This document shows positions 1 to 5,968 of a DNA stretch of 7,624 bases, piece after piece (position 1 is the stretch's first letter; every line of letters begins with the position of its first letter). This stretch comes from CAZUTK01 sp964623265. GTDB lineage: Bacteria; Electryoneota; B3-LCP. The stretch lies in NCBI GenBank assembly GCA_964623265.1, contig CAZUTK010000097.1:1-7624 (forward strand), written 5' to 3'. Both the position numbers and the translations under genes were made by a program. The notes under the pieces were generated by a model. The model was not told where the DNA came from. It ran no database searches and saw nothing but the letters and a program-made list of their open reading frames with translations.

Positions 1-183
1 CCCGATCAGTGCCGCATCTTCCGCCCGCAGATCACTCACGGTTTCAATATGCCTACGGGGGATGATCAAGACGTGAACCGGCGCCTGCGGGCGGATGTCG
101 CGAAAGGCGACCAAATCATCGTCGCGATGCACGATTTCCGCAGAAATCGAGCCCTGTGCGATTTTGCAAAAAATGCAGTCCAT
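1..183 (-). CDS. HIT-family (histidine triad) nucleotide hydrolase, N-terminal part
   Basis: The first 61 residues of a histidine-triad protein of the HinT type; the rest lies beyond position 1. The N-terminus MDCIFCKIAQGSISAEIV carries the Cys3-x-x-Cys6 pair that binds zinc with a downstream His in many bacterial members. It is followed by the family-typical DDDLVAFRDIRPQAPVHVLIIPRRHI, where the last His is the likely third zinc ligand. The catalytic HxHxHxx triad is expected near residue 100 and is not in the window. Known members cleave phosphoramidate bonds of nucleotides such as AMP-lysine or AMP-NH2 in the cytoplasm. The start is well supported: GAGAGGA at 189-195 stands 5 nt before the ATG and overlaps the rsmE stop. 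Only 10 nt separate the genes, so it is probably the sixth gene of the nadA operon. Confidence 0.93.
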   Translation of the reverse strand, partial: MDCIFCKIAQGSISAEIVHRDDDLVAFRDIRPQAPVHVLIIPRRHIETVSDLRAEDAALIG

Positions 184-193
184 CGGATTCCTC

Positions 194-907
194 TCAAATT
201 GAAGCGGTTTCCATTCGTGAACGCACTCGTTCGAGCGCGCAGATCCCGGCAATTTCGGATCGCAGTCGGCGCTGACCCAGATTGAATCGAATTATCTTCT
301 TTTTTTGTACGAGTTCCAATTCCTCTGCGCTTATCCCGGCTTCCGGGCCGATCACCAACAACGCGGCGCCTTTAATCTCATTTAAAGATCCCCCCTCAGG
401 ATCAGCGCAGAGGATTCGGTCGAAATTCGACAGCGAAAAAAGCTCCCTGCTGGGGATCGGTCCCATGATCCTCGTCAGCAGACTGCCGCCGGATTGCTTC
501 AGAGCTTCCACTGCCTTTTTTTCGGCTCGTTCTTTCCTGGATGCCGTCCACCGGATCGCGGTGTGGTCGTATTCGGTCAACCAGATTTCGGTGACTCCCA
601 TCGCGCAAGCTGCTTCGGCTAAGATTTCCCAGCGGTTCGATTTCAAACAGGGCAGCGACAGCGACAGCGGCACCGGCGGCTTTTGTTCATGTTTTTGTCT
701 GGAGCGAATTTCACCCTGCCACTGATCCGCCCTGCGTTCCTTCAAGATGATCCTGTATAAGTTGCCCTGTCCGTCCACTGCGCTGATTTCTTCGTTTCTT
801 CCCTTGCGGAGTACACCGCTGATATGATGGCTTTCCGCCGCGCTGAATAGTACGGTATCATCCGTTATTCTCCGGGGATCCAGAAAGAACAGGAAAAGAT
901 GTTGCAC
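194..907 (-). CDS. rsmE: 16S rRNA (uracil1498-N3)-methyltransferase RsmE
   Basis: A SPOUT-class methyltransferase that uses S-adenosylmethionine to methylate N3 of U1498 in 16S rRNA within the 30S subunit. From the GTG start it is 237 aa, a normal length. An N-terminal PUA-like domain (about 1-70) includes SHHISGVLRKGR. The trefoil-knot domain follows, with LVIGPEAGISAEELE near 185-200 and LGQRRLRSEIAGICALERV near the C-terminus, matching the family's IGPEGGFSxEE and LGxRxLRTETA. It deviates at several conserved spots: GPEGG reads GPEAG, the usual QKATELG segment reads EAACAMG, and EQSGR reads KQSGG. An in-frame ATG at 914-916 is possible, but GAGGA at 917-921 abuts it with no spacer. The GTG at 905-907 has a 9-nt spacer and gives VQHLFLFFLDP, which resembles RsmE N-termini. 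Confidence 0.93.
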   Translation of the reverse strand: MQHLFLFFLDPRRITDDTVLFSAAESHHISGVLRKGRNEEISAVDGQGNLYRIILKERRADQWQGEIRSRQKHEQKPPVPLSLSLPCLKSNRWEILAEAACAMGVTEIWLTEYDHTAIRWTASRKERAEKKAVEALKQSGGSLLTRIMGPIPSRELFSLSNFDRILCADPEGGSLNEIKGAALLVIGPEAGISAEELELVQKKKIIRFNLGQRRLRSEIAGICALERVRSRMETASI

Positions 908-916
908 GGTTTTCAT

Positions 917-921
917 TCCTC
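917..921 (-). promoter_or_regulatory. Shine-Dalgarno GAGGA that decides the rsmE start
   Basis: On the minus strand the text is TTTTGAGGAATGAAAACCGTG. GAGGA overlaps the stop codon of the Omp85 gene and directly touches the first ATG, which is too close for normal initiation. It lies 9 nt before the GTG at 905-907, a normal spacing. The overlap of stop codon and ribosome binding site points to translational coupling between the two genes. Confidence 0.6.
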
Positions 922-2245
922 AAAATGCAATTCCGAGTCTTGCAGATACTCGCGCTTTTCGAAGCGGTAGTTCCGGATTCATAGATAGTTCCACGCGAAA
1001 GATATTGACGTACGGCAGCATAAAGAGCAAACCTCCGCCGAATCCAGTTGAAATGGATGACACAGCAATGGATTTCGCTTGCGTGTAGATATCGCCAACA
1101 TCCGCGAATAAAGATACCGCTAAACCGTATTCTAGATTGCGGAAGTATCGTTTCAGAAAGGGCGCGTGTTCCCAGGTGAAGTAGCGTATCGGAAAGAGGA
1201 TCATTCTTGTTTCAAGCGATGCCTTCCAAAAAGAGATTCCTTCGTCGGAAAGACCGGCGCTTCGGATCGGGAATGAATCACCGGAAACGAACCAGTCGTA
1301 CGGGGGCACAGCTCCCCAGCCGGGACTCCATTGTGTCCTGATTGCGAGAGTTAATTTATGGAGTTGCATGTATTTACGAGCATCCAACGCGATTCTCCGA
1401 TAGTTTCCCTCCCCATCCAGTAACCAGCCGCTCACCAATTGCCCTTGCAAAAAAAAGCCTTTCTGCGGATAGATCCTCGAATCGCGCAGATCCCAGAAAC
1501 TCACGCACTGTACCTCGAGAATGCGATCGAGACCGCCGCTGCCGGCGAGCTGCCGTGGATCATCGGCGCGCACCAGACGAAATTTTACACCCGCCTCGCT
1601 CGTAGATTCAATGCTCCAACGTTTGCCGATTTTCAGTTCCGCGGATGTATGGTGCTCTTCCAGATCCAACGATTGCAGATCCAGGCGCCGGCTGGATTTT
1701 GTAATCTGCGAAAACGCCACGGAACGGCTGAGCGCGGGAGTGCCCTGCACCCAGGGATTGAGATGCGACCAGTGATATCCACGATCCGAACCGCTCCAGA
1801 GATCTACTGTCAGCGATTCGTTTCGCCCCCGGAAGTTTTGCTGCAGATAGCGGAACCCATACACCAGTTCTTTCGGATCGTTGTCCTTGAAATTCCAATA
1901 CGGCAGGGGGAAAATATACCACTTCTCCGTTACGCGGACAATGAGAATATTTTTTCCGTTTTGTTCTGTCAATATGAATTCCACCCGATTGAAGAGATTC
2001 AGGTCTCGGATGCGAAGCAGATCAATTTCGAGCGAATTTCTGCTTGCGACGGCACCGACGCGCAAATGCATTTCGCGCAGGATAATCTCTTTGCGGGTAA
2101 CCTCATTCCCTTCAATTTCGATGGCATCCAACGGGATAGTCAGGAGGCGATCTTCCTTCACGGTCACCTGCGGCATGGCATCCCGGTGGAACAAACTGAC
2201 CATAACGAACGCAAGACAGCAGACTAACAGTCGTCGTCGTCTCAA
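920..2245 (-). CDS. Omp85/BamA-TamA family outer-membrane protein with one POTRA domain
   Basis: A 441-aa exported protein. An arginine-rich N-terminus (MRRRR), hydrophobic residues 6-19 and a likely cleavage near 22-28 make a signal peptide. Residues about 38-108 (IPLDAIEIEGNEVTRKEI to VRVTEKW) have the pattern of a single POTRA domain. Residues about 110-441 are beta-barrel: WDLRDSRIYPQKGFFLQGQL (251-270) matches the surface-antigen family's DxRD...P..G signature, LFADVGDIY (379-387) matches the FxDxGxxY strand, and the protein ends in Phe (SARLGIAF), as outer-membrane barrels do. The loop-6 V/I-R-G-F/Y motif is degenerate (PIRSAG, 327-331), keeping the Arg. BamA has five POTRA domains and TamA three, so this is not the essential BamA but a small relative for protein insertion or export. 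The start is TTG, 7 nt after the upstream gene, with GGAG 11 nt before it. Confidence 0.85.
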   Translation of the reverse strand: MRRRRLLVCCLAFVMVSLFHRDAMPQVTVKEDRLLTIPLDAIEIEGNEVTRKEIILREMHLRVGAVASRNSLEIDLLRIRDLNLFNRVEFILTEQNGKNILIVRVTEKWYIFPLPYWNFKDNDPKELVYGFRYLQQNFRGRNESLTVDLWSGSDRGYHWSHLNPWVQGTPALSRSVAFSQITKSSRRLDLQSLDLEEHHTSAELKIGKRWSIESTSEAGVKFRLVRADDPRQLAGSGGLDRILEVQCVSFWDLRDSRIYPQKGFFLQGQLVSGWLLDGEGNYRRIALDARKYMQLHKLTLAIRTQWSPGWGAVPPYDWFVSGDSFPIRSAGLSDEGISFWKASLETRMILFPIRYFTWEHAPFLKRYFRNLEYGLAVSLFADVGDIYTQAKSIAVSSISTGFGGGLLFMLPYVNIFRVELSMNPELPLRKARVSARLGIAF

Positions 2246-2252
2246 GGGGATG

Positions 2253-4145
2253 TCATCTCCAGGTTACCCGTAAATCCAGGTTAACAATCGTATAGTCGTC
2301 CCTCCCCCACTCATGCACCCAGGACATATCGCCGCGCGCATCAAAGCGCATTCCAGAAGCGGAAGGATAGGTTAATTGCAGAAGCGGACCGAATCTCAAG
2401 AGATAGGCGAAAGGTATCTTCAACAAACCTGCTATAGGATCCTGATTGTAGTCCCAACCTTTCCTCTCATAAAACGAAAAGCCGGATTCGAAAAGTACAC
2501 CCGACTGAGTTTCTCGGCAGATTCGCAAGATCGCGCGGTGAGTTCGATATTCCTCCGATATTTGCTGGATCCAATCATCCCAGAGCAGCCGCCCGCCGTC
2601 CTCGAGATCCAGCGCATACTCCACCGTGACATTCCAACCGCGGCGAATCCTCCAATGCACGGAATCGCTGAATGTATAGCGGCGATAGATCGTACTTTTG
2701 ATGAAAGCCGGATCGAGTTCAAAATCGTAATCCGTCGTGTTGGCAACGAGTTCGAAGCGAGCCAGATTCTCCACGCATGCCGCAGGCATAAAAGATATTT
2801 CCGGACTCAATTTGAAGATGCGGTTCCAATTATTTTGATCACTTTTTTCACCGTAAATGTACACCAGGTGTTCCATAATCACCTGAGCGCTGTTGCTTAT
2901 GCGGAAACGAGGTGTTAAAATATGCCCGTAAAAGAGGTTCATTTCATAGCGGAGCCTGTCGCGATCGTCGAAATTAGAAGTATCCGAAGTATCATATTTT
3001 TTCTTGCGCACGGCGGACGAGAATTCCAGCGAGTCGGCTGGGTTAGGCATCCAGCAGATCCCCTGCTCGAGGCTGGCGCCGCGTTCGTGCTTCAGTCCCG
3101 TCGCATCCTCTTGGGTGCCGCCATCCAGCCGAGTCTGAAACCAACCGCGAAAGTGTTCGAAGTCTCCGTTTAATGTTAAGGCGGTCGCCGTGTTGATTTC
3201 ATCGCGGACTGTGCTGGTGCTTCCGGAACGATCTTCGTGCCGTGATCCGCTCAAGAGCATATCCACCAGTACGCCGAATGATTTCGCGAAATTATAGCGC
3301 AGCTGATTCTGGAACATCTGCTCCGAATCCAATCGGGTGCCGATGTCCTGCGTGTTCCAGATGTGATAATCGCTTCGCTTCTGGCGGTATTGAATCAACA
3401 ACCAATCCGAACTATTCCTGGAAAATACCTTGGATAGACCATAGCGAAACTGAAGATCCCGATTCAGACGTTTGCCTAATTCCACCTGTTCTATGAACAG
3501 GTTCAAATCGTTTTGGTACCCCTTGTATTCGAGGTTTTGCAGCCTAGCATCCAGCGATGCGGAGATTCCGCGGTCGTCGAAACCCTCCCTCTGATCCCAA
3601 TTTTTACCGAGGACGGCGGTGATAGTAAATAGCGTATCCGGATGAAATTCACCACCGATTCCCAATGTGGAACGATCTATGCGCTGCAGCACTCTCGGGC
3701 TCGGTGCGTAGAGTGATCCGATATTATAGAGCGGAGCATCATCAGCACCATTTCCCCCGGGAGGGCTCACCGATGCGAGTTGGATGGGCTCAGGACCTCG
3801 ATAAGGGCGGAACTGGTAATGGTCGTATCGGAAAAGCGCTTCGAGGTCAAAGTTCGAATTTAGTTTCCGTCCGATTTCAGCTTTAAAAACCGCGTCTTTC
3901 TTCTCGTCCCCTAAAGCAACCGGAGGCTTCCTCTGCAGGATATTGAGACCGCCGAACCATTTCGACCAGTACACTCCCCTGAAATCCGTTTTGGAGAAGA
4001 CAGCGCCGCCGCCCAGTTCGTCCAAGCCATGATACAGCTTCAGCTGGAGAGAATCCGTTTCTGCGCCCCTGACGGATGTAACCCAGAAAAGCGCTGAACA
4101 GATCGGGATACAGACCCGGGCGTTCCTCATCGCGGATTTACCCAT
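2253..4145 (-). CDS. Exported putative outer-membrane beta-barrel protein, function unknown
   Basis: I do not recognise a named family. From the ATG at 4143-4145 it is 630 aa. The N-terminus MGKSAMRNARVCIPICSALF with following WVTSVRGAE is a signal peptide, with likely cleavage around RGA/E and no lipobox. The mature part is rich in alternating polar/hydrophobic stretches with aromatic ends, such as RGVYWSKWFGGLNIL, FDLEALFRYDHYQF, FRGWFQTRLDGG, DRLRYEMNLFYGHIL, NVTVEYALDLEDGG and LLRFGPLLQLTYP, as expected of a barrel with many strands. It ends TIVNLDLRVTWR, a strand-like tail but with Arg last instead of Phe. An ATG at 4193 would add 16 residues inside DUF502 and spoil the signal peptide. 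A second ATG at 4128-4130, 7 nt after the DUF502 stop codon, is also plausible. Its place directly before an Omp85 gene suggests it is a client or partner of that protein. Confidence 0.7.
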   Translation of the reverse strand: MGKSAMRNARVCIPICSALFWVTSVRGAETDSLQLKLYHGLDELGGGAVFSKTDFRGVYWSKWFGGLNILQRKPPVALGDEKKDAVFKAEIGRKLNSNFDLEALFRYDHYQFRPYRGPEPIQLASVSPPGGNGADDAPLYNIGSLYAPSPRVLQRIDRSTLGIGGEFHPDTLFTITAVLGKNWDQREGFDDRGISASLDARLQNLEYKGYQNDLNLFIEQVELGKRLNRDLQFRYGLSKVFSRNSSDWLLIQYRQKRSDYHIWNTQDIGTRLDSEQMFQNQLRYNFAKSFGVLVDMLLSGSRHEDRSGSTSTVRDEINTATALTLNGDFEHFRGWFQTRLDGGTQEDATGLKHERGASLEQGICWMPNPADSLEFSSAVRKKKYDTSDTSNFDDRDRLRYEMNLFYGHILTPRFRISNSAQVIMEHLVYIYGEKSDQNNWNRIFKLSPEISFMPAACVENLARFELVANTTDYDFELDPAFIKSTIYRRYTFSDSVHWRIRRGWNVTVEYALDLEDGGRLLWDDWIQQISEEYRTHRAILRICRETQSGVLFESGFSFYERKGWDYNQDPIAGLLKIPFAYLLRFGPLLQLTYPSASGMRFDARGDMSWVHEWGRDDYTIVNLDLRVTWR

Positions 4146-4833
4146 CCTCGGCAGCAGAATTTGCACCCGAGAAAGGCTGGTTTGGCGATTCATCCGCGCC
4201 GGACTGATCCCTGTCTTTTTTTATAACTCCGGCGGAAATGATCCATTTCAGCGCCTCTTCAGTGCTCAAATCCACGTTGTACACTTGGGATTTGGGGACA
4301 ATCAGGACGAATCCGGTAGTGGGATTGGGGGTGGAAGGCAAAAAGACCGTGATGCAGTCTTCCGGAATCGCTTTTTCGCCTGGGCTGTAAAGATTGGAGG
4401 TTTGGAAGGCAAGGGAATACAAACCTTTGCGTGGATATTCAATCAGCACGGGCCGCTGGAACGCTTCCCGCCCGGTCGAGAAGAGAGCTTCGAAGATCTG
4501 ACGCAGCGTCTTGTAGATGCTGTTGACAACCGGTATTTGATCCAGTTGTTCGTTGATCCAGCGGACGAAGCGGTTTCCCAAATAATGCCGGGCGAAATAG
4601 CCTGCTAAGAGAATAAAGACGAAAAGCGTGATAATCCCTAGACCATATATAACCTGATCTTCGTGCCAGGGTAAATTCAGCGTTCTGACCAACGCCCGCG
4701 TCGCCAGTCGGTTGAAAACGCCGTCAATCACGAGAAAAACCTTGGCTAAGATGACATAGGTCAGATAAAGCGGCAGAAGAAGCAGGATTCCTGCGATGAA
4801 ATTCTGCCGAATTTTCAGCCAGATTTTGTTCAT
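4138..4833 (-). CDS. DUF502 family inner-membrane protein
   Basis: A 231-aa member of the DUF502 family, whose role is unproven. Two hydrophobic segments, about residues 12-36 and 61-83, are likely membrane helices. Family landmarks follow: IPVVNSIYKTLRQ (100-112), VLIEYPRKGLYSLAFQT (129-145), VFLPSTPNPTTGFVLIVP (163-180) and EEALKWIISAGV (192-203), matching the typical IPxVxxIY, EYPRKG, TPNPTSGF and ALKxIISGG. The last 28 residues (KKDRDQ... onward) are a polar, low-complexity tail not expected in the core family. The ATG shares an ATGA with the nadA stop (4830-4833), and GAGATC precedes it, so it is coupled to nadA. The gene's end overlaps the start of the next gene. Confidence 0.92.
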   Translation of the reverse strand: MNKIWLKIRQNFIAGILLLLPLYLTYVILAKVFLVIDGVFNRLATRALVRTLNLPWHEDQVIYGLGIITLFVFILLAGYFARHYLGNRFVRWINEQLDQIPVVNSIYKTLRQIFEALFSTGREAFQRPVLIEYPRKGLYSLAFQTSNLYSPGEKAIPEDCITVFLPSTPNPTTGFVLIVPKSQVYNVDLSTEEALKWIISAGVIKKDRDQSGADESPNQPFSGANSAAEDG

Positions 4834-5774
4834 GTGATCTCGATCATCCGTTTAACCGCATTGTACGCCCGGCGTCGGACCTCCTCGTCCATCGTGATTT
4901 CATACACCTCGTTTTCGATGCTCCAGGCAACCTTCGCCAACGTCGTGAGTTTCTGCGTAGCGCAGATCGCCGAAGAAGTCAGCGCGTAAATCGGCAGCGT
5001 CGGATGCACGGATTTCAACTGCTCCACCATCCCGATTTCCGTTCCGATGATGATTCCGCGTCGTGCGATCTCCTCTCGGTGTTTTTGCACGAAAGCCGCC
5101 ATGCCATTGGTGGAACAGACCGCATCGGCATGCTCGAGCACTTCTTTCCGACATTCCGGATGCGCCACGAAGAGCGCTCCGGAGTGCTCATCCAGAGCCG
5201 CACGAACGTCTCTCGCGGTGAATTCGTTATGAACGTAGCAATACCCTTCCCAGGGGATGATGTCCGCACCGGTCTGTTGTCGGCAATACTCAGCCAGGTT
5301 GCGATCCGGCGTGAACAGAATGCGGTGTTTTCCTACGGACCGAACGACTTTCACCGCATTCGTAGATGTGCAGCAGATATCGGAGAGCGCCTTCACTTCT
5401 GCAGTGGAGTTGACATACGTAACTACCACCGCATCGGGGTACTGTTCCTTAGCACGCTGGAGGGATTCTGCGTCAATCATGCGCGCCATTGGACAGTCCG
5501 CGCGCCGATCCGGCAGGAGGACTTTTTTATCGGGATTCAGGATCTTCGCCGTCTGCGCCATAAAGTCTACACCGCAGAACACGATTATATCCGCCTGCGT
5601 CCTCGTCGCTTCCTGCGCCAGCCCGAGAGAATCCCCTAAGTAGTCCGCCATCTCTTGGACTTCCATTCTCTGATAGTTGTGAACCAATAGAACCGCGTTT
5701 TTCTTTTGTTTCGCTTTCAGGATCCGCGCGCGCAGTTCATCCGGCGGTAAAATCGAGTATTCTCTCAGGTCCAT
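4830..5774 (-). CDS. nadA: Quinolinate synthase NadA
   Basis: The [4Fe-4S] enzyme that condenses iminoaspartate with dihydroxyacetone phosphate to quinolinate in de novo NAD synthesis, in the cytoplasm. At 314 aa it is close to the shorter NadA form of about 300 residues. Three cluster ligands can be placed by context: Cys94 (PDRRADCPMA), Cys179 (WEGYCYVHNEFT) and Cys271 (TSSAICATQKLTTL). Other landmarks are LLVHNYQRMEVQEMADYLGD (29-48), IVFCGVDFMAQTAKILNPDK (64-83), YVNSTAEVKALSDICCTS (120-137), AHPECRKEVLEHAD (204-217) and GTEIGMVEQLK (244-254). No nadB or nadC is in the window. The ribosome binding site is weak (a GGAA 15 nt before the ATG). It is the first gene of the six-gene run and follows the AT-rich gap with DnaA boxes, so its promoter probably lies there. 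Confidence 0.97.
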   Translation of the reverse strand: MDLREYSILPPDELRARILKAKQKKNAVLLVHNYQRMEVQEMADYLGDSLGLAQEATRTQADIIVFCGVDFMAQTAKILNPDKKVLLPDRRADCPMARMIDAESLQRAKEQYPDAVVVTYVNSTAEVKALSDICCTSTNAVKVVRSVGKHRILFTPDRNLAEYCRQQTGADIIPWEGYCYVHNEFTARDVRAALDEHSGALFVAHPECRKEVLEHADAVCSTNGMAAFVQKHREEIARRGIIIGTEIGMVEQLKSVHPTLPIYALTSSAICATQKLTTLAKVAWSIENEVYEITMDEEVRRRAYNAVKRMIEIT

Positions 5775-5804
5775 ATCAATGAGTAAAATTCCGGATTTAC
5801 GAAG

Positions 5805-5813
5805 TTATCCACA
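5805..5813 (+). promoter_or_regulatory. DnaA box 1, TTATCCACA
   Basis: An exact match to the high-affinity DnaA box, identical to R1 and R4 of E. coli oriC. It sits 31 bp upstream of the nadA ATG and is preceded by GAAG, giving GAAGTTATCCACA, a 13-bp context shared with box 3 apart from two mismatches. Binding by DnaA is inferred from sequence only. Confidence 0.55.
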
Positions 5814-5815
5814 TT

Positions 5816-5824
5816 TTATCCACA
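5816..5824 (+). promoter_or_regulatory. DnaA box 2, TTATCCACA
   Basis: A second exact TTATCCACA, in the same orientation and starting 11 bp after box 1, so both sites would face the same side of the helix. Only TT separates them. The arrangement suits side-by-side binding of two DnaA protomers. Binding is inferred from sequence only. Confidence 0.55.
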
Positions 5825-5920
5825 ACTATCTTGCTTGATCTACAAATGCTACAAGCCAATCTTCAAGCTAAGCGGAAGCCAGAATTCATCGAATTTCCCG
5901 AATCAGAATAAAAAGGTCTT

Positions 5921-5945
5921 AAAGTTATTCACAAAATGAAACTTT
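5921..5945. repeat. Small AT-rich inverted repeat downstream of the Fic gene
   Basis: On the plus strand AAAGT (5921-5925) pairs with ACTTT (5941-5945) and TTCA (5928-5931) with TGAA (5937-5940), with a 2-nt bulge and a 5-nt loop. On the Fic transcript it would be followed after about 5 nt by TTTTT. The stem is almost all A-T, so it would be a weak terminator at best. It encloses DnaA box 3, so it may be incidental. Confidence 0.3.
5925..5933 (+). promoter_or_regulatory. DnaA box 3, TTATTCACA
   Basis: It fits the consensus TTWTNCACA and has the same orientation as boxes 1 and 2. It starts 120 bp after box 1 and shares extended context (AAAGTTATTCACA against GAAGTTATCCACA). It lies inside an imperfect inverted repeat (5921-5945), 36 bp beyond the Fic stop codon. 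Confidence 0.45.
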
Positions 5946-5968
5946 GAAATCAGGAATATTGCGAGGTT

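Larger units (their letters stand above)
5775..5968. promoter_or_regulatory. AT-rich intergenic region with DnaA boxes, likely nadA operon promoter
   Basis: The only sizeable gap in the window: 194 bp, about 67 G+C by hand count (about 35%), against roughly 50% in sampled coding lines. It lies between the Fic stop and the nadA ATG. It contains three same-orientation DnaA-box matches (listed separately), a short AT-rich inverted repeat and a CTACAA direct repeat. On the minus strand TAAAAT, close to a -10 box, lies within the tandem boxes about 38 nt before the nadA ATG. I find no good -35 at a standard distance, so no promoter is called precisely. If that is the -10, DnaA binding would overlap polymerase. 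No riboswitch or known NAD-repressor operator is recognisable by eye. Confidence 0.55.

Noticed and set aside
282..725. A 147-codon plus-strand frame opposite rsmE
   Set aside because: It is antisense to a recognised gene and has a compositionally biased translation with no recognisable motif.
1439..2227. A 262-codon open frame on the plus strand opposite the Omp85 gene
   Set aside because: It is fully antisense to a gene with clear POTRA and barrel motifs. Its translation shows no family pattern, and no ribosome binding site or separate promoter stands out.
2231..2240. TCGTCGTCGT trinucleotide repeat
   Set aside because: It encodes the Arg run of the Omp85 signal peptide; three units are too few to call a meaningful repeat.
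4146..4193. Upstream ATG that would extend the barrel protein by 16 residues
   Set aside because: It would overlap DUF502 by 56 bp and put MNRQTSLSRVQILLPR ahead of an otherwise well-formed signal peptide.
5004..5639. A 211-codon plus-strand frame opposite nadA
   Set aside because: NadA on the minus strand has all three cluster cysteines and family motifs. The plus-strand frame is a by-product of its codon use.
5921..5945. Rho-independent terminator for the Fic gene
   Set aside because: The stem is almost entirely A-T with a bulge, and the T run does not follow directly, so it is reported only as an inverted repeat.
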